Assembly (NCBI GenBank): GCA_030035585.1
Contig: CM057471.1
Location: forward strand, 92,629,819 to 92,693,818
Source: Dugong dugon
Taxonomy: Eukaryota; Chordata; Mammalia; Sirenia; Dugongidae
DNA: 64,000 nt
Direction of reading: 5' to 3'
The first letter of the stretch is position 1. Each line of letters begins with the position of its first letter. Below the pieces are notes generated by a model. That model was not told the origin of the DNA. It saw only the letters and a program-made list of their open reading frames with translations, and did not search any database. Both the position numbers and the translations under genes were made by a program. Of the stretch, positions 45,601 through 57,267 are shown piece by piece.

Positions 45601-46489
45601 ATATGGGCTTTCCTAGTTTCACTTTCCTTTGAAACAATCCAAATTGCTCAAATATGTAAAATTTTTATAAACATTTGTTTTTCTGTAGTTGAACTGAAGT
45701 GAACAAATTTCTAGAAATGAGGTATTAGAAAATTAGAAACTAGGGATTGGAGTAGAAAAGGTGTGGGTAGAGCCTCCTAATACACAGGAAAACTGAGCAG
45801 ATGCTTATTTGGTGCAGGGCTACTGTGTATGTTTGTTCAGATTGTATGCTGCACAACTCAGAGGGTACTATTCAGTTTGTAGTCTATGTGAATTGCACCC
45901 AATTGTTACGCAATGTACAACCAGTACTGCCACTCATAGTCATACCTGAAAATTTTAAGGTACTTGGACAATCCTATCTGTCTAAATCTTCCCCCTTAGA
46001 CATTCACAGTGCCTGATTATCTTGTCCAAGGGCCTTTAAGAGGAATAAGATTTAAATAGTTTATGTAAGGGATATTATTAGTGAAGGATCATACTTTACT
46101 TAGCTAACACATTAACTGTACCGAACATTTTTGGTAGAAGAAACATTATCTCTATTAAAAATCAGTTCCTAAAAGAAAGGAATACAGGAAAGATCAATTT
46201 TGATGAGGAAATAAGAAAAATATTTGAAGCATAAGGGGTTGTTTAGCCTAGGGAGAAACATAATGTGGTATCTTAGGCAGCAAAGAAACAGTTTAGAAGT
46301 ATTGAGGACCTGGGTCAAGAAGATGCAGAAAGGAGAAAGAAAAGTTTGGTATATTTCAGAATTTCTCTTAGGGCTATCCTAATTGCAGGAACAAATATTT
46401 ATTTAAAATTTCCGATGAGCCCTGCCTCTAGATTAGTAGGAAAAGGCCCAAGGCTTCTTATCCAGCTTCTGGTCCTCCAAAGATTCAAC
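45601..46489. other. Non-coding stretch, nothing recognised
   Basis: Short frames only; the frame 45801-46016 has no domain. Confidence 0.4.
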
Positions 46490-46720
46490 ATTTTATAAAT
46501 ACTTATTGGACCCCTCTTATCTGAGAGCTGTGATGGAGCATAAAATGGCATATGTCACATTTCCTACCCTCAACTTGCTCCCATTTAAGGGGCATAAATG
46601 AAGTTAAATATATTGACATCAGTACAGAGAGTTATGCAAATTTAAAGAAGAGAGGCATTACATATGGTTGGAGGTTTTCTGGAGAAGGTGCTGTATTAAA
46701 TGAACCTTAATGGACCACAC
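46490..46720 (+). repeat. Ancient interspersed repeat copy
   Basis: 'aacattttataaatacttat', 'cctaccctcaacttgctccc', 'gagttatgcaaatttaaaga' and 'ttctggagaaggtgctgta' follow the recurrent order. Confidence 0.5.
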
Positions 46721-46945
46721 AACTAGTTACTGGGACTAGAACTCTATTCCAAGGCTCTAAAACTCCTGAGAACTGTAAAAGTTTAAGCAGGTTGAAACAT
46801 TTTCAAAGATCTTAGTAGAGTTAAGTTTGATTAGAATGCCATTTGCTTTGCTCGTGTTTTTATGCTAGCTAATCTTGCTAACTTTAAGAAAAAGGTAAAA
46901 ATAGGTTTAGAAAAAATGATTAGTGATGAAAAGGGCTAAGGATAA
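46721..46945. other. Non-coding spacer with MIR-like start
   Basis: 'acaactagttactgggacta' is the only repeat-like phrase. Confidence 0.3.
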
Positions 46946-47179
46946 CGTTTAAAGAGCCCTGAGAGCACAATGGTTAAGTACTCGGCTGCTAACCAAAAGG
47001 TTGGCAGTTCAAACTCACCCAGTGACTCCAAGGGAGAAAGATCTCCCATCTCCCTCTGTAGAGATTAACCCTTCTCTGTGGAAGATTACAGAGTAGAAAA
47101 CCGTATGGGGCAGTACTACTGTGTCACATGGTGTCACTATAAGTCAGAAATCGACTCGACAGCACCCAACAACAACAGC
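46946..47179 (+). mobile_element. AfroSINE-type SINE (long form)
   Basis: Head 'agagccctgagagcacaatg', middle block 'gagaaagatctcccatctcc' and 'gattacagagtagaaaaccg', tail 'cactataagtcagaaatcga', 'cagcacccaacaacaacagc'. Target duplication 'aaggataa' at 46938-46945 and 47180-47187. Confidence 0.94.
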
Positions 47180-47187
47180 AAGGATAA

Positions 47188-47929
47188 TATTGGCAGAAGA
47201 AGTATTTTTGTGGTATAGCTTGAATTGTCCATTTCCCCTCAGGAAAATGTAGTTGTCTTCTTCAGCCACACTCACATTGAATCTTTGTCTATCTAATCTT
47301 CATCAGCAACATCATTCTAATCAAACAAAAAACACAGATTATCTTTAGCTTCATTTAAGATTTATTTTGTTTTGTTCAGTCTTGTTGGAGACCTTTTGAG
47401 ATACTGTATAGAACACAACTCAAAATTGTCCTTCTGAGGGGAAAGGGATCTGGCATAGACATTCACCAACTCCTGTCTCCCATGAGTTTTTCCTGAAAGT
47501 ATCAACTTCCTGGGACTTCCAGCTCGTGGAACGCACTCCAGTGGCCAGGTAATGCTCTCAGACAGAGAGATGCAGGAAGCCATTGGTGATCTCCAGGACG
47601 GTTGAGGGAATATGGGTGAGATATCAACAGAGTTAACTATGCTGTAATCCTTATAAAAAAAGAAACAAAGAATATGATTCTGTGGTCACTGTGGAATCGA
47701 ATGGAATAAAACAAGCCTTTTTTTAATTTTTAACCATTAGGCTTCTCAGTAAATTTAATATTCATTATGAATATTTTAAAAGAGAATAGATTATGCAGTT
47801 TTCTCAAACTTGTTTGAACACAGAATGCCTTTTCGAGGAACATCTTGCAAGACTGATGGCCCATGAAACATATTTTATAAATATCTCATTCCTGTATTTA
47901 CACTGCATCTCTATGTTCAAGTCACATGT
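47188..47929. other. Non-coding stretch, nothing recognised
   Basis: No repeat, exon or RNA gene identified. Confidence 0.4.
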
Positions 47930-48167
47930 CTAGGCCCTGGTTGAGAGTAGGGAAGATGTAGAGGTAAATCAGAATTGACTCTTGCTTTTAGGTTGCTTAT
48001 GATCTAGTAAGAAAGATAAGATATGCATGTCCACAATCATACTGCAAGTTAATAAGGGATGGAAGGGCTACAGAAGATTAGTGAAAGAAAGATGATTTCT
48101 AGCTAGGACACAAGAAGGGCTTCCTAAGTGAAGTAACAGTGAGCTGGACTTTGAATTTAGGGTGGGC
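47930..48167 (+). repeat. Ancient interspersed repeat copy
   Basis: 'gactcttgcttttaggttgc', 'gatctagtaagaaagataag', 'gggcttcctaagtgaagtaa' and 'gtgagctggactttgaattt' follow the recurrent order. Confidence 0.5.
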
Positions 48168-48179
48168 TTGGGGAATATT

Positions 48180-48344
48180 GGAGCCCTGGTGACGCAGTGG
48201 TTAAGAGTTTGGCTGCTAACCAAAAGGTCAGCAGTTTGAATCTACCTGCCGCTCCTTGGAAATTCTATGGGGTAGTTCTACTCTGTGCTATAGGGTAGCT
48301 ATGAGTTGAAATCGACTCCATGGCAATGGGTTTGGTTTTTGGTT
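48180..48344 (+). mobile_element. AfroSINE-type SINE with perfect 12-bp duplication
   Basis: Head 'ggagccctggtgacgcagtg', tail 'gctatgagttgaaatcgact' ending in a GGTTTT run. 'ttggggaatatt' occurs exactly at 48168-48179 and 48345-48356. It is one of the younger-looking copies. Confidence 0.96.
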
Positions 48345-48356
48345 TTGGGGAATATT

Positions 48357-49689
48357 AAGGGGGAGGGTGACAGCAAATTATTATAGACTAAAGAGCAATG
48401 GCATGGAGGCTAAAATTAATAGGGAATAGTGTTTTAAAAGTCCCTTCTTTTCTCTAAAACTTCTCTCAGTAATAAACTAAAAATACATATAAGTATTTCA
48501 GAAATTTACTGATTATTTTTCTGTATTGGCATACAACTTTATGATTAGTCCTGGTTGGTGAGTCTAGGAAATACTTCAAAATGGTATTCTCTGGGCATCC
48601 CCCCTGGGGTCTGTCACCACTGTTATCACATCTGGGTCTAGAATAGCTGCTGTCTCCGCCTATCAGGAGGACATTGAAGGCTTCTTCTGCAGAAGACTAC
48701 ACAATCTAGCAGCCACTGCACTCAAGGATCTGTCCATTTAACTCCAAAACTCAAAAACATTACTTTCCACTTTCAGCCTAAACTAGCTCTTTCAAATGCT
48801 TAGCGGACTTCTACCTGTAATGAAAGGCCAAGGTGATTAGTCCAGTTCTCACGTCAGTCAGTATATGAGTGATTGATGGAAGTAAAGCTGTGCTCTTGGT
48901 AAGGCCATTCAAACCACATGCAATTATATTGTTGAAAATATACCAAGACTTTCAAGGAAAAACTTTAATTATACAATTACTTTTAATTTTTTAAATGTTA
49001 CCTTTTAATCCTTGTCCAGATGCATCCAGATTTTTTACTACCATAAAGTGATTCCAATTTTGTATTCTTATTTATTAGTGTACTTTATTTTTTTATATTT
49101 CTTTGGCGTCTTTGTAATTTTATCAAAACCATCTATTTTCAAAGAATAATTTGATTGTTTTTGCAAAAGTGATGTGTTCATTATAAAAATGGCAATCAAA
49201 ACTCAAAACCACAAAAAGAAAGTTAAAAAAAAAAAAACCCTCAAAGTCTCACATCCCAAAATAACTATCATTAACATTTATTATATATCATTCTGGACAT
49301 ATACGTATTGTGTATTCAAAGAGAAAGACAGATAAAATGAAACTGAGGTAATTGCTGAACTTCAGATAAATCTTTCTTTAGCATGATATGGGACCTTCCG
49401 AAAGCATCCCTCTAAATGTTCACAGCAAAGCAGTTTTCTCTAATAGTGTACTTCAGCTTTGACTTCACCTTTAAATATGAGAAAATTAGACTTCTTTCTA
49501 TCTCCCCCACCCAATTTTTATTGTGCATTATTATATTATTATTTTAACATCATCAAGTTATATTTGCATTCTGTTTGTAACCATAGTTTTCATAGTTCTG
49601 AGTTTTTCTTTTGATTCATCTCTTTGTGAACTGAATGGAGGCTCTTGAGTTTTATATATATATCTGAACTCTTTCATATAAAGAGTTTT
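48357..49689. other. AT-rich non-coding stretch
   Basis: An A-run at 49228 and a TA run at 49654. The area 48970-49330 looks like worn poly(A)-type sequence without a recognisable body. Confidence 0.4.
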
Positions 49690-49893
49690 CAGAAAGTCCA
49701 ATAGAACTTTCTGTGACGATAGAAATGTTTTATATCTATGCTGTCTAATACAGTAACCACTAGCCACCTGTGGCTGTTGAGTTAGTGAAATGTTATTAAT
49801 GTGACTAAGAAACTGAATCTTCAGTTTAATTTAGTTTAATGGATTTAAATATGGACACAGGTGGCCAGTGGCTACCATATTGTACAACGTCTC
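49690..49893. mobile_element. hAT-Charlie MITE, same family as 33674-33842
   Basis: 'cagaaagtccaatagaactt', 'atgctgtctaatacagtaac', 'tagccacctgtggctgttga' and 'gtggctaccatattgtacaa'. This copy keeps the longer left arm that the 33.7-kb copy lacks. Confidence 0.8.
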
Positions 49894-50133
49894 CATCTGT
49901 CTTTAATGCTTTAGCATATCTTCATACCTTAATGACCATTTGATTAGATATAAAATCATGGGTCACAGTATCCCTTATACTTTTGTAGGCACTGAGTGTT
50001 AATGTAATCAATTCTGAGGTGATTCTTAGTTTTTCTTCCTTGTTTGACAATGTTTTAAATTTTGTAACATTCTAGGGAAAGTTTGCCCAGAACTCTTATA
50101 ACAAGCAGGACCCGTGATATTTTGAACTATTTT
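49894..50133. other. Non-coding spacer
   Basis: Nothing recognised. Confidence 0.35.
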
Positions 50134-50141
50134 CTATATTT

Positions 50142-50315
50142 CCCAAATCCACAAAAAAACCAAACCCGTTGCTGTCGAGTAGATTCCGACTCACAGTGAC
50201 TCTATAGGACAGAGTAGAACTGCCCCATAGGGTTTCCAAGGAGCAGCTGGTGGATTCGAACTGCTGACCTTTTGGTTAGCAGCCAAGCTCTTAACCAGTG
50301 TGCCACTAAGCCTCC
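50142..50315 (-). mobile_element. AfroSINE-type SINE
   Basis: Antisense tail 'gttgctgtcgagtagattcc', head 'ccagtgtgccactaagcctc'. Target duplication 'ctatattt' at 50134-50141 and 50316-50323. Confidence 0.94.
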
Positions 50316-50323
50316 CTATATTT

Positions 50324-51780
50324 GCTAACCAATACTAATTACAGGGTTGTGTGTCAAATGGATATGTCAGTATGGAAAGGTTACTATATATTTGCAAGGT
50401 AGTTGGTTAATATCCCAGTTTCAAAATAGAGAAATTTAAAAAGGTTAAATTTAGAGAGGTTAAATAATTTGTCTAATGTTACACAGATTAATTCTGGTTA
50501 CTAATTACCATGTAATGTTACTAATTACTAACGGTAGAATAAGGATTTGAATATAAGTTTGTCACTGTCTTTCCCACCACTCCAGTGGTTTGTTTTTTTA
50601 ATCAGTAAGAATCCTTTCCTAAACATGAAATCTTGGGTAGAATTCTAAAACATAAACTATTTAATGTTGTCTTTAATTATATAAATATATTTTCAATTTA
50701 AAATTTAAAACCTCAACTATTAAAAAGCCAATCTGTGAGAATAATTAGACCATTTTGTTCAACACCAAAATTTGAAATCAGATGTTGTGAATAACAGTTA
50801 TAGCCTTGCATTACTCAGAATTCATCTTATTTCTATTTTGTTTGGTTTTGCCCCGTCATGGAACTCTTGACTCACACAGAGAAATAGCTGTAACGGTCAC
50901 TCTTTTTTTTAATGGCATGCATTCCACTCTGGACATTCCTCAGTTAAACTGATCCAGAAACTTGATAAAGGAGCAATAGAAAAGCTTAATTTTAAAGTTG
51001 ACTCATAAGCACATCTAATAAGTGCTTGCACTTCTTAACTTTAGTAGAAAGGTCAGGCCTGGACTTACAGTAAACATCAAAGCTATCTGTAGTATGCTAC
51101 GTGTCACTGGTTCAATTGTAACTGAATAAGTGACTACTGAGCTATGCCAAGGGCTTGGGCCAAATAGATACAAGTGACTCTTCCCTGGTACAGGACTGAG
51201 TAGGACATCTCAAGAACCCATCTACCTGGCTTCTTCTACATGAGTGATTTTTTAAAAGATAGGTACAGACCTGTAACTTTTTCAATTAATCATATATTCG
51301 TAAGAAACTCACAAAATGTGAAAGCAAGTAAGAGAAACTTTCTTCTGATATGTGTAAAAAATTAAAAATGAATCAACCTAGCAGCATAAGTTAAATTTTG
51401 GTGGTCTTCAGTGTCACATAATATGATAATTGCAAAATAAAATCAGTATCTCAGTTTTCTAAACACAGATGAAAATATTATAATATGCTTGAAAATCAAT
51501 TTGAGCCAAATAAATCCATAAAACTGCAGTTGGATATACCTTGTAGCCTTGCTATCAAGCCTCACAGGCCTTGATAGTTGCAAATATTTATGTCGGTGTA
51601 GCAGCTATCAAAAAACATTGCCCAGAACTTTCATGATTTTGCTCCTAAAGTGATTATTTTATGTTCTTTCTTTTGTGAACGAAGTGAAAGTGTTGCCCAT
51701 CCAGACCTGCTTGTTCCGACTTGGCAGAGTTAGAGAGGATCCCTCTTCCTGGGTTCAGATCTTATAGAGCTTGTAGCAAA
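50324..51780. other. AT-rich non-coding stretch with a MIR fragment
   Basis: At 50425-50560, 'tttagagaggttaaataatt' and 'tgtctaatgttacacagatt' fit an antisense MIR. The rest is unassigned. Confidence 0.45.
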
Positions 51781-51808
51781 GTGTGTGTATATATATGTGT
51801 GTGTGCTA
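51781..51808. repeat. TG/TA microsatellite
   Basis: Interrupted tg and ta units. Confidence 0.85.
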
Positions 51809-52409
51809 TGAGAAGCCAGTGCAAATTACTGGGGCCAGTGACCCAGAAAATGGTCTAGGCTGATTATATTGCATATAATCACAGATCTCTTGTAAAGATT
51901 CTTAGCTGGTCAGTTCTTGCTGGGAGGGATGCTCTTTTTTTTTTTTTCCATCAGCATGAAGCCCCTCTTGGCAGCTCTAGAAAGGAATCCCCAAAGCGTA
52001 CATTCCTCTCCTCTTTCTCTTTTGTTGAAATTCCATATTTTTGTAGTTGATCATCCTATTTCTAGCCTGTAGCCATTGCTTATCTCCTTTGCTAAAGTAG
52101 TACAGGTCCATGCAAGCAGAGGAAACAGATCAGATGTGTGCAGACTTTGGTAAAGTTTGAAGCATACAGCACACAGATCACACACTCTGACTTCATGTGT
52201 GCATGGGAGCAGTCTTGCTCTTTTAAATTTAGGAACAGTCCAAGTATTGGTCCTGGCTATAAAGTTCTTTTTGAAAATATGGGAAGAGCAACTTATAGAG
52301 TTCAGGCATCCAAAGAAAGCTAATATCCCTTGAAGGCGTCTCCCATGTGTAATCTGGGTTGTGGGTGGATTCATTCATTGAATAAATGAAGGTAGAGACT
52401 TTGGAGCAC
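51809..52409. other. Non-coding stretch, nothing recognised
   Basis: T-run at 51936. Overlapping frames at 52051-52420 have no recognisable domain. Confidence 0.4.
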
Positions 52410-52900
52410 ATGTAGTCCACACCCTTTATCTGACGGATGGGGAGACTGAGGCCCAGCGAGGTGCGGTGGATTCTCTAAGGCCATTGATCAAGTGGGTGCC
52501 AGTGCAACTCTCATTTATTTAGAGCTTACTATTTAGCCAGACTTTATCCTAGACTTTGGGAAGATAGAGCAAAGTAGACATGGTCCCTATCCCCAGGATC
52601 TCATTGTACAGTGTGGGAACAGGCACTTGAATAGAAATTTCAATATACAGTGCTTAGGTGGGATAGATTTTCCTAAAATGATTTTGTCCCTTTCTTTTAA
52701 GCTTGGAAGAAGCTGCTGCTGTAACTGCTCCTGTTTCTACAGTCATCAGTCAACATTTACATGCATGATTATTTTATTCCTCTCAAAAAACCCTTTAAAG
52801 TGGTCACTGTTAGTGGCCCCATTTTATGGATGAGTAAACTGAGGCTAAGGAAAGTAAAGCAGCTTGTCTGCAACTATTTTGCTGTACAACTTTTTAAGAT
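52410..52900 (-). repeat. MIR fragments and ancient repeat
   Basis: 52415-52495 ('tggggagactgaggcccagc') and 52740-52870 ('tatggatgagtaaactgagg') are antisense MIR-like. Between them, 52500-52645 ('cagactttatcctagacttt', 'atctcattgtacagtgtggg') resembles the recurrent old repeat. Confidence 0.55.
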
Positions 52901-53075
52901 AAAAGGATGAGACTGCTTCCAGTCCCCCCAAAAAATAATGTCAGCCCCTTTGTCTAGATTCATTGAAGAGGTAAGCTTAGCAAGAGGCTGGCTCCAAGTC
53001 TAGAGTTTTCTTCTAACCTACGTTGGTGCTAACATTTTTCTCAGTAGACCTCTAGGTATCCTTGGATCTGCTAAT
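52901..53075. other. Non-coding spacer
   Basis: Nothing recognised. Confidence 0.35.
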
Positions 53076-53089
53076 CACTCCATTTATTT

Positions 53090-54558
53090 AGTTATTTTTA
53101 TTGTACTTTAGGTGAAAGTTTACAGAACAAATAGTTTCTAATGAAACAGTAGTACACATGTTGTTTTATGACATTGGTTAACAACCCCACAACATGTCAA
53201 CCCTCTCCCTTCTCGATCTTTTTTTTTTTTTTGGTGAAAATATACATAGCCAATGATACACCATTTCAAAAATTTCTACAGGCACAGTTCAGTGACATCA
53301 ACTATGGTCTTCAATTGTGCTGCTATTCTCACTTTCGATGAAGGTTTAAAGAACAAAATAGTTTCTCATTAAACACTTAGTACACATGTTGCCCTATGAC
53401 AATGGTTAACAACCTCACAACGCATCAACACTATCCTTACTCAACCTTGGGTTACTTATCACCAGCTTTCTTGTCCCCTTCTGCCTTCTAGCTCTTGTCC
53501 CTGAACTGCTGTGCCTTATTAGTCCCATTTGGTTTTATGGGGCTGTCCACTCGCTGGCTGAACGGTGAACCTCAGAAGTGACTTCACTACTGAGCTAAAA
53601 GGGTGTCTGGGGGCCATACTCTCAGGGTTTCTCCAGTCTCCTTTAGGCCAGTAAATATGGTCTTTTTTTTTTTTTTTTGAGTTAGGATTTTGTTCTACAT
53701 CCTTCTCCAGCTCTGTCCAGAACCCTCTGTTGTGATCCCAGTCAGAGCAGTTAGTGGTGGTAGCCAGGCACCATCTAGCTGTACTGGACTCAGTCTGGTG
53801 GAGGCCTTGGTAGCTGTGGTCCATTAGTCCTTCGGACTAATCTTTTCCTTGTATCTTGTTCTCTTCACTCTCCCTTGCTCTCAAAGAGATAAGACCAGTG
53901 GAGTATCTTAGATGGCAGCTCACAGGCTTTTTAGACCCCAGACACTACTCACCAAGGTAGAATGTAGAACATTGCCTTTATAAACTGTGTTATGCCAATT
54001 GAGCTAGATGTTCCCCGAGACCATGGTCCCCACAGCCCTCCGCCCAGCAAATCAGTCCCTCAGGGAGTTTGGATGTGTCTATGGAGCTTCCATGACCTTT
54101 CCTTGTACAAGTTGGGCGGGTTTCCCCACTATTGTGTTCTGTCTCACCCTTCACCCAAGATACCACTTATCTATTGCCTATTTAGTATTTCCCCCCACCT
54201 CTCCCATCCCTGGTAACCAACAAAGATTGTTACTTTTTGTGTGTGAACTTTTTCATGGGTTTTTACAATAGAGATCTCATACAATATTTGTCCTTTTGTG
54301 ATTGACTTATTTCACTCAGCATAATGTCCTCCAGTTTCATCCATGTTATGAGACGCTTCACAGATTCATGATTGTTCTTTCTCAATGCATACTACTCCAT
54401 TGTGTGTATGTACCATAGTTTGTTTATCCATTCATCTGTTGATGGGCATCTAGGTTGTTTCCAACTTTTTGCTATTGTGAGCAATGCTGCCATGAACATA
54501 GGTGTGCATATGTCTATTTGAGTGACGACTCTTATTTCTCTAGGATATATTCCTAGAA
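53090..54558 (-). mobile_element. L1 3' part with 14-bp target duplication, composite 3' end
   Basis: A perfect 'cactccatttattt' lies at 53076-53089 and 54559-54572, so the insert borders are certain. The body holds the L1 3'UTR and the last part of ORF2 ('IYPREIRVVTQIDICTPMF' on the minus strand near 54450-54550). The 3' end is composite: the last 120 bases of 3'UTR occur twice (53098-53217 and 53335-53450), with a different L1 3' end in between (53218-53334). Confidence 0.93.
53218..53334 (-). mobile_element. Short L1 3' end nested in the composite L1
   Basis: T-run, then 'cagttcagtgacatcaacta' and 'gctgctattctcac', matching the 9038/28182 L1 subfamily. 'tcgat' occurs on both sides (53213-53217, 53335-53339), a possible short duplication. 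Confidence 0.75.
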
Positions 54559-54572
54559 CACTCCATTTATTT

Positions 54573-55984
54573 TTAACTCTCATATAACTTTGGGTGGATG
54601 TCAGAAGAAATTAAAGGAAAAAAAAAATATCCTCAGCTAAGAAGGAAATGTCATGTACCTTAAAATTCTTTTTTACTTTAAAAATTCTCACTATATTAAA
54701 ATGCCCTCATTTGAAATCTATTGTTAATAGCCTTTTTGCTCCCACAGTTGAGGGTGGGTAGATTATTACCAGGTCATGCTGACTTGGAACAGGGTGTGAA
54801 TTATGGGAAGACCCCACTTAGTTTATTATTAATCCTGTATATAACAGGGAAAAACAAAACAAAACTCTACACAACCCTGACCTGTTTGCCTTATTGTTTG
54901 TTGCAGTGTGGCATTGCCTGGCCCAATGTAAATCCCAAGTGCACAGCCTCTTCATTGAATTTAACACTGTAACCATTAATCGCTTGTCCATTTATAAATA
55001 AAATAAAATGTGGGATCTGATGGAGCTCGAGAAAGCATATTGTCAGAAACTCTTGGATCTCATTCTCAGCACAGATGTGCCAAAGCTTTTCAGCAAAGTA
55101 TAAATTGAACTGGATGTCAGGGCTGTTCACAGCCCTCTGAGGGCTGGTGGGCTGAGTGCTTTGCTGACATCAGTAAAGAGCATCAGAAAATCGCAATCAC
55201 CTGAAACTTCTCGTGTTTTCTCCTGAAACACTAGTCTCTTCCCTGTTCTTAAGTATAACCACTATAGTAAGTATGAAATAGCCCAAAGTTTTACTGATTG
55301 AAAAAAAGTTGCAAAGCATCATATTCAGACAGTGCATAAAACTCAAACTTTCGTCTTCTTTACGGGAATAGATGTAAAGAGAAAGCAAATTTTATTTTTC
55401 ATTGAAGTATATTGTTTCAATTTTATTTGGTTTGGAAATGCTAGGAGGTTCTTTGAAGATTAAATTCTACATTGGATATGCTACTTCTATCTTTTTTTTT
55501 TTTCTAGTATTAGAACAGGACACGGGACCTTATGAGTTAGTACTCAAGCAAGAACAGTGTGGAAGTGAGTTAAGAGACACCGTGGTGTCAAGGAAACTAC
55601 GAGTGTACTAGTGTCTGCAGATCCAGGTGCTAGTTCTAGCTCTGCTACTAATTAGAGTTCTGAGCTGATGTTGGTCACTTAAATGTGGTTGCTCTGATGC
55701 CACCTTTGTGAAATTCAGGAAGAGGGGAAGGTTGAGTAGGGTTAGCCTATGGTCACCAAGGTCCCTCCTGGCTCCGACTTTTATAATTCTGTGGAAACAA
55801 ACTGGGACACCAGGAATTCAGCTTTGGTTGTCCATCTTTGAACAGTCTTCTCCAGACTTTTCTGTCAACCTAGTGAAAGTGTCTGCAATGATGCTGATCC
55901 TCCTTTGTCTACTCCCAACTACAGAACAAACAGACCACGTGAGAATCCTGACTCACCAGCCCTACATGGTCTAACACTTGTAGT
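54573..55984. other. Repeat-poor stretch; candidate conserved element at 54890-55210
   Basis: The part 54890-55210 is repeat-free, with mixed composition and words such as 'taaccattaatcgcttgtcc' and 'tgctgacatcagtaaagagc', the look of regulatory DNA. No exon recognised. T-run at 55493. Confidence 0.3.
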
Positions 55985-56115
55985 TTAGAAAGTGCTTCCA
56001 TATATATGATCCTTCCAAAAATCCTCTGAGATAAATCCTGTTATTCTCCAGGGTTTACAGGTGAGGGAAAAAATGCAGAGAGACAGAGTGTGCTTGCCCA
56101 AGCCATGCAAAAACA
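55985..56115 (-). mobile_element. MIR fragment
   Basis: 'ctctgagataaatcctgtta' and 'tttacaggtgagggaaaaaa' fit antisense MIR. Confidence 0.65.
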
Positions 56116-56134
56116 TCCCTGGCAAAGTCATGGC

Positions 56135-56355
56135 CTCATAGTCAAGAGTATAACCTTAGGAGTCAAAAAGACCTGGGTTTGAACACCGGCTCTGCCATTT
56201 ACTCCTTCTGTGATTTTGGGTAAAATACTTAATCTCATTTTCTGCATTTGTACAAAGGAGATCATAATACTCACAGGAATGTTTTAAGTGTTAAATTATA
56301 TAATGTAGGAAAAGTGCTTTGCATAGTACCTTTCATCGAGTAAATTCTTAAAAAC
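56135..56355 (+). mobile_element. MIR SINE
   Basis: 'gacctgggtttgaacaccgg', 'tgatttgggtaaaatactta' and 'tgcatttgtacaaaggagat' follow the MIR order closely. Confidence 0.85.
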
Positions 56356-56710
56356 AATAGCTATAATTATTACTTTACTATTACATGGAGGCTCCAGGCC
56401 TTCTTACTCTTTATCCATGAACTTTCTGTTATACTCTGCATCTTTTTTTTTTTTATGACCTCAATTACATTAGCGTTTTGAGATCAGTTTCTCTAAAACA
56501 ATGCAAATTTATGGTGAAGATAGGTCTTGTGCCATTTAGGACCTGCTGGAGGGCTGATTGTGTGTTACTGAATGGAGGGAAAATGGTCCACTGGTCAGCC
56601 TGAAAGCACTAGAAATTGCATGCCACATTTCTCAAGGAAAACAAAAACAAAACAAGCAAACACAGCCACAGTTTTGTTAAAAAAGTTTTTCTTATAAAAA
56701 TAATATAACT
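56356..56710. other. Non-coding spacer before L1
   Basis: T-run at 56442. Nothing else recognised. Confidence 0.35.
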
Positions 56711-57267
56711 TAGGAGGTGGAGCCAACATAGTGCTATAGACAGAAGCACCACACCATCCCTCCACAGCAAAGACACAAAAAATGAAGTAAAACAGAGACA
56801 AATGTCAATCCTGGAACCTTAAGCATCAAATGAAGACACTAAAGAATTCATCCAAGCACCGACTGGAATAAGAAACTGACAGAGAACAGAGAGCAAGGAG
56901 AGTTGGGAGCAGAGGTATCCTATTAGCTAAAGCAGCATAAATCCACCGTCTTGGACTCCTGTTGGAGATTGGTGGACAAGGAGTATGGGAAAGCAGATTC
57001 ACAGAGCTCCCAGCAGGAGACAGAACACCTAGTAACCAGTGAGACATGCTTCCCCACCCCGCACGCTGCCTCCCCCTACTTGATCTTCGCCACTTCCTGG
57101 CTTGCTGATCTGCGGCTTCCTGGCAGACCAATTCACTGCATCCCTGAGGGCCATGACCGAGGCATGGGAGGCACTGGTTCTGTGCTGTGCAGATTCGCCC
57201 CACCCACACTGGCTGGCTTCTTCACTGCCATTTTGTTGTTGCTGGTGTTGCTTTTTTTCAGCCTTTT

